A DNA stretch of 64,000 nt from Chryseobacterium turcicum (GTDB taxonomy: Bacteria > Bacteroidota > Bacteroidia > Flavobacteriales > Weeksellaceae), in the NCBI RefSeq assembly GCF_021010565.1, contig NZ_JAJNAY010000002.1, positions 620,001 to 684,000 of the forward strand, written 5' to 3'. A program made the translations under genes and the position numbers. Below are positions 9,778-18,543 of the stretch, piece after piece (position 1 is the stretch's first letter; every line of letters starts with the position of its first letter). The notes below the pieces were generated by a model. The model made no database searches. It saw only the letters and a program-made list of their open reading frames with translations, and had not been told where the DNA came from.

Positions 9778-11421
9778 ATGAAGACAAAAAATATTTTAAA
9801 TATACTTTCAATAACCGCCTTTTCTATTGCATCAACTTATCTGAATGCACAGGGAAAACCTTACGTTTCAGAAGTATGGTCTGCAGATCAAGGGAAAAAT
9901 TTTAAAAACCCAATTCTGTATGCAGATTATTCAGATCCGGATGTTACCCGTGTGGGAGATGATTATTACATGACCGCTTCTAGCTTTAATGAGGCTCCGG
10001 GATTGCCTATTCTTCATTCAAAAGATATGGTCAACTGGAAACTGGTCAACTATGCTATTCAGGATGTTTTGCCTGCAAAAAATTTTAGCACCCCAAAAAG
10101 AGGCGACGGAGTTTGGGCTCCTGCAATTCGTTTTCATAAAGATGAATTTTATATTTATTGGGGAGATCCCGATTTTGGAATTTACATGGTAAAAACCAAA
10201 GATCCTCTCGGAAAATGGGAAGAGCCCGTTTTGGTAATGGAAGGAAAAGGATTGATTGATTCTTGCCCGTTCTGGGATGAAGACGGAAACGCTTACTTAG
10301 TTCACGGTTGGGCAGGAAGTCGTGCAGAAGTAAAGAGTTTACTTTCCATCAATAAAATGAATCCTGAAGGAACAAAAGTTTTAGATAAAGGTATTCATAT
10401 TTTTGACGGACATGATGCTCATCCGACAGTGGAAGGTCCAAAAATGTACAAAAGAAATGGATATTACTACATTTTTGCTCCGGCAGGCGGTGTTGTTACA
10501 GGATGGCAATTGGTTTTAAGATCTAAAAATATTTACGGTCCTTACGAGGAAAAAATAGTTCTCGAACAGGGAAAAACAAAAATAAACGGACCTCATCAAG
10601 GAGCTTGGGTTGATACTCCTTCAGGTGAAGATTGGTTTTACCATTTTCAGGATGTGGATGCAGGTGGAAGAATTGTACATCTTCAGCCGATGAAATGGGA
10701 AAAAGATTGGCCTGTAATGGGAATTGACAATGATAAAAACGGAATTGGCGAACCGGTTCTTACTTATAAAAAACCAAACGTTGGAAAAACTTATCCCGTT
10801 GTTACTCCACCTGAAACTGATGAATTTGATGGTGAAAAATTAGGTTTACAATGGCAATGGAGCGCTAACGAAAATATCGTTTGGTCATCTAAACTTCCGG
10901 GGCAAAAATTTCTGAGATTATTCTCCATGAAAATGGGTGAAAATGATAAAAACCTTTGGAATGTTCCGAATCTTTTGACTCAAAAATTTCCCGCTCCCAA
11001 CTTTGTTGCTTCAACAAAAGTTAAATTAACTCCAGAAGATGCCAAAGAAGGAAAAACCGCCGGACTTTTAGTAATGGGAATGGATCATGCTTCGATTGTC
11101 ATCACTAATAAAACTGACGGTTATTATGTTCAATTAAGAAAAGCTGAAAAGGTTGAAAAAGGTGGTGAAGAAAAGATTTTATTTGAAACCAAATTAAAAG
11201 GAAACGAAGCTTACTTAAAAGTTAATGTCAATGAGCCTAATGGAATTTGTACATTCAGTTACAGCGAAAATGGTAAAAACTTTATCAAAGCAGGAGAACC
11301 ATTTCAGGCAAAACCAGGAAAATGGATTGGTGCTAAAGTAGGATTATATTCCGTAAGCACACAGAAAGCAAACCGTGGTGGCTACGCTGATTTTGAATAT
11401 TTTAGAATTACAAAAAATTAA
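9778..11421 (+). CDS. Glycoside hydrolase family 43 (arabinofuranosidase or xylosidase type)
   Basis: About 547 residues. I choose ATG 9778 because it starts a clean signal peptide (MKTKNILNILSITAFS...NAQ); a GTG at 9742 would only add 12 unlikely residues. The five-bladed propeller motifs are YSDPDVTRVGDDYY (base Asp), IDSCPFWDEDG (pKa-tuning Asp) and HPTVEGPKMYK (acid Glu). After about residue 355 a concanavalin-like beta-xylosidase C-terminal domain follows (DEFDGEKLGLQWQW, GLLVMGMDHASIVI). In this locus it most likely trims arabinan or related side chains of rhamnogalacturonan I, but specificity cannot be read from the sequence. Confidence 0.88.
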   Translation: MKTKNILNILSITAFSIASTYLNAQGKPYVSEVWSADQGKNFKNPILYADYSDPDVTRVGDDYYMTASSFNEAPGLPILHSKDMVNWKLVNYAIQDVLPAKNFSTPKRGDGVWAPAIRFHKDEFYIYWGDPDFGIYMVKTKDPLGKWEEPVLVMEGKGLIDSCPFWDEDGNAYLVHGWAGSRAEVKSLLSINKMNPEGTKVLDKGIHIFDGHDAHPTVEGPKMYKRNGYYYIFAPAGGVVTGWQLVLRSKNIYGPYEEKIVLEQGKTKINGPHQGAWVDTPSGEDWFYHFQDVDAGGRIVHLQPMKWEKDWPVMGIDNDKNGIGEPVLTYKKPNVGKTYPVVTPPETDEFDGEKLGLQWQWSANENIVWSSKLPGQKFLRLFSMKMGENDKNLWNVPNLLTQKFPAPNFVASTKVKLTPEDAKEGKTAGLLVMGMDHASIVITNKTDGYYVQLRKAEKVEKGGEEKILFETKLKGNEAYLKVNVNEPNGICTFSYSENGKNFIKAGEPFQAKPGKWIGAKVGLYSVSTQKANRGGYADFEYFRITKN

Positions 11422-11504
11422 TTTTCACTCTCACTGATTTCGCAGATAATTTTAAAAAAAACATGCACAATCTGTTTCATCTGTGATGAGATAAAAACTT
11501 TAAA

Positions 11505-12332
11505 ATGAACAAAACATTTAATCATATCATTTCATTTTTAGCTGTGGCATTTCTTCTTACTTCATGTCAGTCGCAAAATGTTGTAGCCAAAAATAAAAGT
11601 AATAAAAAGGTTACTCATATTTACCTCATCGGCGATTCTACAATGGCAGATTACACAGGAGATTACGAGCCCGGAAAAGATTATATGAAAGTCCGTTATC
11701 CGATTACAGGATGGGGACAGGTTTTTCAGCCGTTTTTTGTAAAAGACAGTTTGAAAGGTTTTTCAGCATTAAAAGATTCGGTAAAAATCATTGACAGAGC
11801 ACATGGAGGAAGAAGTACGAGAACATTTTTTCAGGAAGGAAGATGGCGATATGTTTATGAGCATCTGAAACCCAACGATTATGTTATTATGCAATTTGGT
11901 CACAATGACGGCTCAGAAAAACATACAGAACGGTATGTAAATATCGAAGGCTACAAAGAATTTTTAAGATTATTTGTCACTCAAACTATCCAAAAAGGAG
12001 GTAAGCCAATTATTGTAACTCCGGTTGCGAGAAATTACCCTTGGAATGATGGAAAATTAGAAAACGTTCATGGTGAATATTGGCAGGCTCCCATTGATAT
12101 TGCGAAAGAAATGAAGATTCCGTATATCGATTTAAATAAACTTTCTATGGATTTTTTCACCAAAAAAGGTCAGGATTATGTGAGCAGTCATTACTTTATG
12201 AACCTTCCAGAAGAAGTTTATGAAGCCTATCCTAAAGGTCAGAAAGACAACACACACTTTCAGCCGGACGGAGCAAAAGTGGTAGCACAGATGGTGTTCA
12301 CAGAATTTAAAAATATAATTAAAACTAAATAA
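11505..12332 (+). CDS. Rhamnogalacturonan acetylesterase-like SGNH hydrolase (CE12 type), lipoprotein
   Basis: 275 residues with a lipoprotein signal (AFLLTSC). SGNH blocks are complete: IYLIGDSTMADY (nucleophile Ser), GGRSTRTF (Gly), MQFGHNDGS (Asn) and DNTHFQPDGA (Asp/His). The enzyme would remove acetyl groups from rhamnogalacturonan, exposing the backbone to lyases and hydrolases. The GH28 gene starts 10 bp downstream. A second, shorter paralogue is at 16602-17339; this one has an insert after the GDS block (DYEPGKDYMKVRYPITGWGQ). Confidence 0.92.
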   Translation: MNKTFNHIISFLAVAFLLTSCQSQNVVAKNKSNKKVTHIYLIGDSTMADYTGDYEPGKDYMKVRYPITGWGQVFQPFFVKDSLKGFSALKDSVKIIDRAHGGRSTRTFFQEGRWRYVYEHLKPNDYVIMQFGHNDGSEKHTERYVNIEGYKEFLRLFVTQTIQKGGKPIIVTPVARNYPWNDGKLENVHGEYWQAPIDIAKEMKIPYIDLNKLSMDFFTKKGQDYVSSHYFMNLPEEVYEAYPKGQKDNTHFQPDGAKVVAQMVFTEFKNIIKTK

Positions 12333-12342
12333 TAAAGAAATA

Positions 12343-14004
12343 ATGAAGAAGTCATTCAAAATAATCGGTCTTGTTGCAGCGATGATGTTTTCGGGACAGA
12401 TATACGCACAAAACCTTAGCATTTATAAAGATATTGAGTTTAAAATGCCACAGGTTACAGAAACGTCTTTCGCCGCAAACACGGTGTCAATAAAAGATTT
12501 TGGAGGTATTACAGGTGGAAAAGTAAAAAATACAGAAGCTTTCAAAAAAGCAATCGATGCATTGGTAAAAAAAGGCGGCGGTAAACTGGTTGTTCCCAGA
12601 GGAATGTGGTTAACAGGGCCCATTGTTTTACAGAGCAATATCAATCTTCATGTAGAAGAAGGAGCATACGTAATTTTCACTAAAGATAAAGCAGATTATC
12701 CTTTGGTAGACGTAAGTTTTGAAGGATTGGAAACCATTCGTTGCCAATCTCCAATTTCAGCAAAAAATGCCAAAAACATTGCGATTACAGGAAAAGGAGT
12801 AATCGATGGAAATGGTGATGCATGGAGAGCTGTAAAAAAAGGAAAACTATCTGAAACAGAATGGAAAAAACTGGTTGCTTCCGGCGGATTACTCTCTGCA
12901 GACGGTAAAAGCTGGTATCCTTCAGAAAGCTATAAAAAAGGATTTGAAAGCAGCTCAAGCTTCAACGTTCCAGATAAAATCGCTAAATCTGAATTGGAAT
13001 CTGTAAAAGATTTCCTTCGTCCGGTAATGGTGAGCATTGTTGGTTGTGATCAGGTTCTTTTAGATGGACCAACTTTCCAAAATTCTCCGGCTTGGAACCT
13101 TCATCCATTAATGACTTCTAATTTAATTTTAAGAAATCTTACGGTTAGAAACCCTTGGTATTCTCAAAACGGTGATGGTTTAGATTTAGAGTCTTGTAAA
13201 AATGTTTTGATTTATGACAATACTTTCGACGTGGGTGACGATGCAATCTGTATTAAATCCGGAAAAAATGAAGACGGAAGAAAAAGAGGAATGCCAACTG
13301 AAAATGTAATCATTAAAAACAATATAGTGTACCACGGTCACGGAGGTTTCGTTATCGGAAGCGAAATGTCTGGTGGAGCAAGAAATATTCATGTTTCAGA
13401 CTGTACGTTTATCGGAACCGATATTGGTCTTCGTTTCAAAACAACTCGTGGAAGAGGGGGCATTGTTGAAAATATTTATCTAAAAAACATTGATATGATT
13501 AATATTCCTACGCAAACCATTGGTTTTAATATGTTCTACGAAGGTTCGTCTCCTGTTTTAGAGGATGGGCAAAAAGAAGAAGGCAATAAAGCTCCTGAAA
13601 AAGTTTTTGCTGTAAATGAGGAAACGCCAATTTTCAGAAATATTTATTTTAAAAATATCAGCGCAGTTAATTCTTATGAAGCAATTACCATCAATGGTTT
13701 AGCTGAAATGAACATCAAAAACATCGTGATTGAAGACTCTCAATTTGACACTAAAAAAGCCTTAACCATAGTAGATGCAGACGGAATTCAACTTAAAAAT
13801 GTTAAATTAAAATACAGTGAAGGATCTGGAGCTGTGATTTACAACAGCAAAAATATAGACCTTTCAACTCTTCAATTAGAATCTTCTCAAAAACCAACAA
13901 TTAAGGTTCTAGGGAATAAAACTTCAGCGGTAAAACTTCCGAAAGATGTAAAAGGCGAGCAATTAAGCATTTCAAAAGAAGTTGCTAAAAACACAGTGAA
14001 GTAA
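12343..14004 (+). CDS. Polygalacturonase-like glycoside hydrolase family 28
   Basis: 553 residues with a signal peptide ending near GQIYAQ. The mature start (VSIKDFGGITGGKVKNTEAFKKAID) is the usual pectin-helix opening. Catalytic motifs are NGDGLDLESC (NxD), VGDDAICIKSG (Asp pair), GHGGFVIGSE (GHG) and GLRFKTTRGRGG (the RIK-equivalent). It hydrolyses alpha-1,4-galacturonide bonds, as exo- or endo-polygalacturonase or unsaturated-galacturonide hydrolase. The C-terminal 100 residues add further beta-helix coils. It ends the tightest part of the enzyme run; a long repeat-bearing gap follows. Confidence 0.93.
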   Translation: MKKSFKIIGLVAAMMFSGQIYAQNLSIYKDIEFKMPQVTETSFAANTVSIKDFGGITGGKVKNTEAFKKAIDALVKKGGGKLVVPRGMWLTGPIVLQSNINLHVEEGAYVIFTKDKADYPLVDVSFEGLETIRCQSPISAKNAKNIAITGKGVIDGNGDAWRAVKKGKLSETEWKKLVASGGLLSADGKSWYPSESYKKGFESSSSFNVPDKIAKSELESVKDFLRPVMVSIVGCDQVLLDGPTFQNSPAWNLHPLMTSNLILRNLTVRNPWYSQNGDGLDLESCKNVLIYDNTFDVGDDAICIKSGKNEDGRKRGMPTENVIIKNNIVYHGHGGFVIGSEMSGGARNIHVSDCTFIGTDIGLRFKTTRGRGGIVENIYLKNIDMINIPTQTIGFNMFYEGSSPVLEDGQKEEGNKAPEKVFAVNEETPIFRNIYFKNISAVNSYEAITINGLAEMNIKNIVIEDSQFDTKKALTIVDADGIQLKNVKLKYSEGSGAVIYNSKNIDLSTLQLESSQKPTIKVLGNKTSAVKLPKDVKGEQLSISKEVAKNTVK

Positions 14005-14063
14005 GTTTCGGGATACGGGATATGAGATTCGTGTTTCGTGTTTTTTGATTCGGGGTTTTAATT

Positions 14064-14335
14064 TCGAGATTTTAAACACAAAAAAAATCTTTGATTTTTA
14101 AACTAATGTGTTCTTAAATATTTTCAAAATGTTAAGCTTAAAAGTTACTAATGTGTCAAAAAACTTTTGTGACTTTTGTGGTTAATAAAATGCGGTGAAA
14201 TAGGTTTTATGATTCGAGATTTCAAACACAAAAAAAATCTTTGATTTTTAAACTTATGTGATCTTTATTATTTTCAAAGTATGAAACTTAAAAGTTACTA
14301 ATGTGTTAAAAAACTTTTGTGACTTTTGTGGTTAA
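14064..14335. repeat. 150-bp near-tandem duplication of an intergenic repeat
   Basis: The gap 14005-14359 has no gene. It contains two copies (about 14064-14185 and 14213-14335, 150 bp apart) of a block that runs AAACACAAAAAAAATCTTTG, then AAAAGTTACTAATGTGT, then GACTTTTGTGGTTAA. Related single copies with the same order of words (ATGTGTTCTT ... AAGCTTTAAT ... TTTTGTGCC ... GGTTAA) occur at 42667-42821 and 51614-51764. It looks like a dispersed non-coding repeat family of this genome. Confidence 0.8.
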
Positions 14336-14359
14336 ATTATCATCAAATTAATTTAAAAA

Positions 14360-15262
14360 ATGAGTTTTCACAAACTATATTTTCTTTTTGTTTTTTTTGT
14401 AGGAGCAAAAGCATTCGGTCAGACAAAGCCGAATGCTTCTCCTTACACGAATGAAGCGACCTACGAAAAGCTTAAAAAGAAACATCCGTTCATTACTCCA
14501 TTAAACAGGCCAGTTCCATCGAATATTAATATTGATAAAGATGTAGAATATGCAAACATCAATGGATTATCGTTGAAAGCAGATATTTATTATCCGAAAG
14601 ATGAAACCAAAAAATATCCAGGAATTGCTTTAGTTCACGGTGGAGGTTGGATTTCAGGCAGTAAGGAAAATGAAAAATATATGGCTCAGGAATTGGCTTC
14701 CAGAGGTTATGTGGCCATAGCCGTCGGTTACCGTTTGAGTGAAGTCGCAAAATATCCTGCCGCAATTGATGACGTCAATAATGCCATTACATTTTTAAAG
14801 AAAAACAGAAAAAAATATTCTTTACATCAAAATAAAATTGCAGTACTTGGTGAATCTGCCGGAGCTCAAATCTCTACTTTGGTAGGGGTTCAGGCAAAAG
14901 GAAAAATAAAAGCCATCGTAAATGTTGACGGAATTGTATCTTTTATTCATCCCGAAGCTGAAGAAAGTACGTATGCAGCTTTTTGGTTAGGTGGCGACAG
15001 AGATATTAATCTAAAAAACTGGACAGATGCATCACCATTAGAGTTTGTTGATAAAAATACACCTCCTACTCTATTCATCAATTCTTCCCAACCTCGATTT
15101 CATGCAGGAAGAGACGACATGATGAAGATTTTAAGAACTCATAATATCTTTACCGAGTATCACGAAATAAAAGACACACCGCACTCCTTTTGGTCTGCAG
15201 AACCCTGGTTCACTGAAACATTGAATCTGACGGTTGATTTTTTAGATAAAACTTTGAAATAA
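14360..15262 (+). CDS. Secreted alpha/beta-hydrolase esterase
   Basis: 300 residues with a signal peptide (KAFGQ). The lipase/esterase fold shows an oxyanion loop VHGGGWISG, nucleophile elbow VLGESAGAQ and a late PHSFW supplying the catalytic His; the Asp is likely in the strand near FINSSQPRFHAGRD. It belongs with the Bacteroidota acetyl- or feruloyl-esterase-like enzymes. In this context it probably removes acetyl or phenolic esters from pectin or attached hemicellulose (inference). It stands alone, with 355 bp upstream and 232 bp downstream free of genes. Confidence 0.8.
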   Translation: MSFHKLYFLFVFFVGAKAFGQTKPNASPYTNEATYEKLKKKHPFITPLNRPVPSNINIDKDVEYANINGLSLKADIYYPKDETKKYPGIALVHGGGWISGSKENEKYMAQELASRGYVAIAVGYRLSEVAKYPAAIDDVNNAITFLKKNRKKYSLHQNKIAVLGESAGAQISTLVGVQAKGKIKAIVNVDGIVSFIHPEAEESTYAAFWLGGDRDINLKNWTDASPLEFVDKNTPPTLFINSSQPRFHAGRDDMMKILRTHNIFTEYHEIKDTPHSFWSAEPWFTETLNLTVDFLDKTLK

Positions 15263-15494
15263 GGTTGAGACTTAGGGAAAGTGCATCTTTAAATTGGCTT
15301 AGGAGTTTGAAACGTTAAGAAAATTTCAAATAAAATCGTTAAGAAATTCCCATTGTTTGAGTGTGGGGTGAATAATCTTAATAAATAAAATTTTGAATCC
15401 ACACGAGTTTGGGAATTTTAGGATTTATTTTAAATTTTTAGTGGAAAAATCCAGCCTTGAACTTTTGTTTCTTTTGTTTTAAGACAAAAGAAAA

Positions 15495-16478
15495 ATGAAA
15501 AAAAGTATTTTTAAAATGAAAAAACTATTTTTAATTCTCTTCATTTCAATTACCAATTTTTTATTGGCAAAAAATGAACCCTATATAACAATCACCGTTG
15601 CACAAGACGGAAGTGGGCAATTCACCTCCATTCAAAAAGCCATCACATCCATTAGAGATTTAGGACCTGGAGAAGCTTTAGTTAAAATAAAAGCAGGAAC
15701 GTATCACGAAAAAATTGTTATTCCTTCTTCTAAACATAAAATAACTTTACAAGGCGAAAACAAGGAAAAAACCATCATTACCAACGATGATTATTCCGGT
15801 AAAATGGATGCTTTGAACGAGAAAATGACCACATTTAATTCATACACTCTTCTAGTAATGTCGGATGATATTAAAATTTCTGATGTAACAATTCAAAATG
15901 CTTGGTGCAACCAAGGACAAGCCGTTGCACTTCATGTAGAAGGTGATCGTTTTAGTATTAAAAATTCTAAAATTTTGGGTTGCCAAGATACAGTTTATAC
16001 TGGCGGAAATCATAGCAGACAATTGTATGAAAACTGTGATATCGAAGGAACAACAGATTTTCTATTTGGCTCTGCAACGGTTGTATTTAAAAATTGTACT
16101 ATAAAAAGTTTGGCCAATTCTTACATTACTGCAGCATCAACAGACCAAAGTAAAGAGTTCGGTTATGTATTTTTTGACTGTCAATTAATCGCCAAAGAAG
16201 GCATCAACAAAGTATTTTTGGGAAGACCTTGGAGACCGTATGCCAAAACTGTTTTCATCAATACCGAAATGGGAAATCACATTCTTCCCGAAGGGTGGAA
16301 TCCCTGGAAAGGCGATAAAATGTTTCCCGATAAAGACAAAACCGCTTACTATGCAGAATATAAAAGCAAAGGTGAAGGTGGAAAACCTGAAAACCGTGTA
16401 GCATGGTCTCATCAGCTAACAAAAAAAGAAGCAAAAAAATATACATTAAAAAATATCTTCGGAGACTGGAATCCGTAA
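15495..16478 (+). CDS. Pectinesterase (CE8), second copy
   Basis: 327 residues with a signal peptide (LFLILFISITNFLLAK). CE8 motifs: GQAVALHVEG, GCQDTVYTGG (catalytic Asp), TTDFLFGSATVVFKNC and FLGRPWRPYAKT. The start could be 15495 or the ATG at 15516, which would give a simpler signal. A short stem (TCTTTTGT/ACAAAAGA, 15470-15491) lies just before the first start. It removes methyl esters from pectin. Sequence differs clearly from the CE8 at 4865, so it is not a recent duplicate. Confidence 0.94.
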   Translation: MKKSIFKMKKLFLILFISITNFLLAKNEPYITITVAQDGSGQFTSIQKAITSIRDLGPGEALVKIKAGTYHEKIVIPSSKHKITLQGENKEKTIITNDDYSGKMDALNEKMTTFNSYTLLVMSDDIKISDVTIQNAWCNQGQAVALHVEGDRFSIKNSKILGCQDTVYTGGNHSRQLYENCDIEGTTDFLFGSATVVFKNCTIKSLANSYITAASTDQSKEFGYVFFDCQLIAKEGINKVFLGRPWRPYAKTVFINTEMGNHILPEGWNPWKGDKMFPDKDKTAYYAEYKSKGEGGKPENRVAWSHQLTKKEAKKYTLKNIFGDWNP

Positions 16479-16554
16479 TATGAGTAATAAGTAATTGGTA
16501 ATGAGTAATCCTCAATCTTAAATTATTTAAATATATAACATTTAGTATTAGCGA

Positions 16555-16583
16555 TGTCATGCTGAGCCTGTCGAAGCACCTCC
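16555..16583. repeat. Fragment of a dispersed GTCATGCTGAGCCTGTCGAAG-type intergenic repeat
   Basis: The 123-bp gap before the second acetylesterase gene holds GTCATGCTGAGCCTGTCGAA. This word and its variants are widely scattered between genes in flavobacterial genomes (recalled, not checked). Nearby TGAGTAATAAGTAATTGG is another low-complexity intergenic word. Confidence 0.5.
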
Positions 16584-16601
16584 AAACAAATCAATTTAAA
16601 A

Positions 16602-17339
16602 ATGAAAAAAATACTTTTAATATTCAGTTTAACCATTTCAACTTTAATATTGGCTCAAAAAAAACCAACCCTATTTCTGATTGGCGATTCTACAATGGCC
16701 AACAAAGAAAATCCTGATAAAAACCCAGAACATGGATGGGGACAGGTTTTAATGCAATTCATGACCAACGGAGTTGAAATTCAGAATCACGCGATGAATG
16801 GGAGAAGCTCAAAAAGCTTCAGAACCGAAGGACGTTGGGATAAAGTAGAAAAGCAAATAAAAAAAGGTGATTTTGTAGTTATTCAGTTCGGTCATAACGA
16901 TCAGAAACTCAAAGATTCTACAAAATTTACCAATCCACACACCCAATACAGAGCCAATCTGGAAAGATATGTGAATGAAACAAGAGCAAAAGGTGCAACT
17001 CCACTCTTAATGACTTCCATTACAAGAAGAAACTTCAATGAAAATGGAGTTTTAATTGACACGCATACCGATTATCCTTTGGTCGTAAGAATGGTTGCAG
17101 ACGATATGAAAGTGCCTTTTGTTGATATGCAATTATTGACCGAGCAAATGGAAATTTCTGCAGGTCCGGAAAAATCAAAATTATTGCATCTTTATTTTAA
17201 AGCAGGTGAAAATGCATATTATGATAAAGACAAAGCAGATGATACACATCTATCAAAACTAGGAGCAGAAACAGTTGCAAAACTCGCTACAAAGTCTTTG
17301 AAGAATTTAAAGACAGGTTTGGAAAAATATATTAAATAG
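16602..17339 (+). CDS. Rhamnogalacturonan acetylesterase-like SGNH hydrolase (CE12 type), second copy
   Basis: 245 residues with a cleavable signal (TLILAQ). SGNH blocks: LFLIGDSTMANK (Ser), MNGRSSKSF (Gly), VIQFGHNDQK (Asn) and DDTHLSKLGA (Asp/His). Unlike the lipoprotein copy at 11505 it has an ordinary type I signal, so one enzyme would be tethered and the other free in the periplasm or medium. It deacetylates rhamnogalacturonan I. Confidence 0.92.
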   Translation: MKKILLIFSLTISTLILAQKKPTLFLIGDSTMANKENPDKNPEHGWGQVLMQFMTNGVEIQNHAMNGRSSKSFRTEGRWDKVEKQIKKGDFVVIQFGHNDQKLKDSTKFTNPHTQYRANLERYVNETRAKGATPLLMTSITRRNFNENGVLIDTHTDYPLVVRMVADDMKVPFVDMQLLTEQMEISAGPEKSKLLHLYFKAGENAYYDKDKADDTHLSKLGAETVAKLATKSLKNLKTGLEKYIK

Positions 17340-17423
17340 TTTCCCACGGATTACACAGATTTCACAGATAAATTCTTTAAAATCTGCGTAATCAATAAAT
17401 CTGCGAGAAATTATCAACATCGA

Positions 17424-17491
17424 TTTGTCATCCTGAAAGGATCTAAGCTATACTTTAGAGATTCGCGTTTAGATGCTTACAGCATGACAAA
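17424..17491. repeat. Short inverted-repeat element (TTTGTCATCCTG ... CAGCATGACAAA)
   Basis: A 68-bp segment bounded by near-perfect inverted ends (11 of 12 match) in the gap before the cupin gene. The same TTTGTCAT end-word bounds the inner stem of the larger elements at 42505 and 51809, so it is a smaller relative. The flank 17341-17420 is made of CACAGATTTCACAGAT / AATCTGCGTAATC words, another intergenic repeat type. Confidence 0.6.
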
Positions 17492-17536
17492 GTGAGTTCA
17501 AATTAGTTTAAAGTTTAAAATTCAAAAACATAAAAA

Positions 17537-17875
17537 ATGAATTTCAAAAAAGAACCTTTTTTCGACGGCAATTCAGAATGGGAAGATTTGGGAAACGGCG
17601 TTTCACGACAGTTTGTCGGGTACAATTCTCAGGTTATGATGGTTATCGTGAAATTTGAAAATGATGCCATTGGAGCTTTGCATCAACATTTCCATTCTCA
17701 AATTACTTACGTTGCAGAAGGAAAATTTGAAGTAACAGTTAATGGAGAAACAAAAGTTTTACAAAAAGGTGATGGTTTTTTTGCTCAACCCAATATTTTT
17801 CATGGTGTAAAATGTTTAGAAGCTGGACAACTGATTGATGCTTTTACACCATTCAGAGAAGATTTTTTGAAATAA
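17537..17875 (+). CDS. kdgF: KdgF-like cupin, unsaturated uronate linearization
   Basis: 112 residues, no signal, so cytoplasmic. A single cupin barrel shows metal ligands in HQHFHSQITYVAEGKFEVTVNG (two His and a downstream Glu/Gln region) and a fourth in FHGVKC. The whole length, including LGNGVSRQFVGY near the start and DAFTPFREDFL at the end, resembles KdgF. KdgF speeds conversion of 4,5-unsaturated galacturonate monomers to the linear keto-uronate that enters the KDG pathway. This fits the lyases and GH105 encoded nearby. The later enzymes (kduI, kduD, kdgK type) are not in the window. Confidence 0.88.
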   Translation: MNFKKEPFFDGNSEWEDLGNGVSRQFVGYNSQVMMVIVKFENDAIGALHQHFHSQITYVAEGKFEVTVNGETKVLQKGDGFFAQPNIFHGVKCLEAGQLIDAFTPFREDFLK

Positions 17876-17885
17876 AAATTAATTT

Positions 17886-18049
17886 GGTTAATCGCAAAGA
17901 CGCAAATAAATTGATCAACTTCAAATTTTAAGGCGCAAAGATTTTGTCTTCGATAAATATAGTGATGTAAAAAACTCACTGAAAATCTTTGATTTTCTTG
18001 CACCTTAAAACAGCATTTTAAAATAAACTTTGTGCCTTTGCGAAAAACC
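17886..18049. repeat. Nested inverted-repeat (MITE-like) element after kdgF
   Basis: Outer ends GGTTAATCGCAAAGACGCAA and CTTTGTGCCTTTGCGAAAAA(CC) are imperfect inverted repeats. Inside them TTTTAAGGCGCAAAG and AAAATCTTTG...CACCTTAAAA form a second pair. The layout matches the 193-bp elements at 40604 and 43156, which also nest GCAAAAG / CTTTTGC words. No coding capacity. It lies between kdgF and the broken esterase gene. Confidence 0.65.
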
Positions 18050-18071
18050 AACAACATCAATCATAAACTTA

Positions 18072-18449
18072 ATGAAAAAAGCTGTTTTCATTTTATTAAT
18101 TTTCTTATCAAGTCAATTCTCCGGACAGGAAAAACTTATATTCTGGCCAAAAGGCGCAATGCCCAATTCAAAAATATTAGCTTCAAAAACTAAGAAAAAA
18201 AAGCTTTTGGCCGAACTGAAAGAACCTGAACTTTTTGCTTTTTCATCTCCCATAAAAGAAAGAAACCCAAAATCGGTCATCATCATTCCCGGTGGTGGAT
18301 ATTCTAAATTTACCTATGATGAAGGTGCTTTTCAGATTGCAAAATGGATGAACACTCAGGGAATTTCTGCCTTTGTTTTAAATTTGCCACGAATTACACA
18401 AATTCTCACGAATGATTGCACAAAAATTAAATCTGCAAAATCTGTTTAA
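18072..18449 (+). pseudogene. Truncated secreted alpha/beta-hydrolase (esterase) remnant
   Basis: A start at ATG 18072 gives a signal peptide (MKKAVFILLIFLSSQFSGQ) and then the N-terminal part of an esterase: KSVIIIPGGGYSKF (oxyanion loop), EGAFQIAKWMNTQGISAFVLN. After about residue 105 the homology stops, and the frame runs into intergenic-repeat DNA (CACGAATTACACAAATTC, AATCTGCAAAATCTG) before a stop. The catalytic Ser, Asp and His parts are all absent, so it cannot be active. It was probably a carbohydrate esterase of the pectin locus that lost its 3' two thirds. Confidence 0.8.
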
Positions 18450-18466
18450 TCTGCGCCAGATAAAAA

Positions 18467-18540
18467 AATTCTGATGCAACAACATCAGGATTTCTTTTTT
18501 CATGAAACCTCATAGTTTTTAAAAACCTATGAGGTTCATT
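18467..18540. terminator. Two hairpins between convergent genes
   Basis: CTGATG/CATCAG followed by TTTCTTTTTT, and a stronger AACCTCATAG (18506-18515) / CTATGAGGTT (18527-18536) stem with a T/A-rich loop. They sit between the plus-strand esterase remnant and the minus-strand pectate lyase, and could end transcription from both sides. Confidence 0.6.
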
Positions 18541-18543
18541 ATT

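Noticed and set aside
18030..18071. Upstream start for the esterase remnant
   Set aside because: It lies inside the nested inverted-repeat element and would put 14 unlikely residues before a clean signal peptide at 18072.
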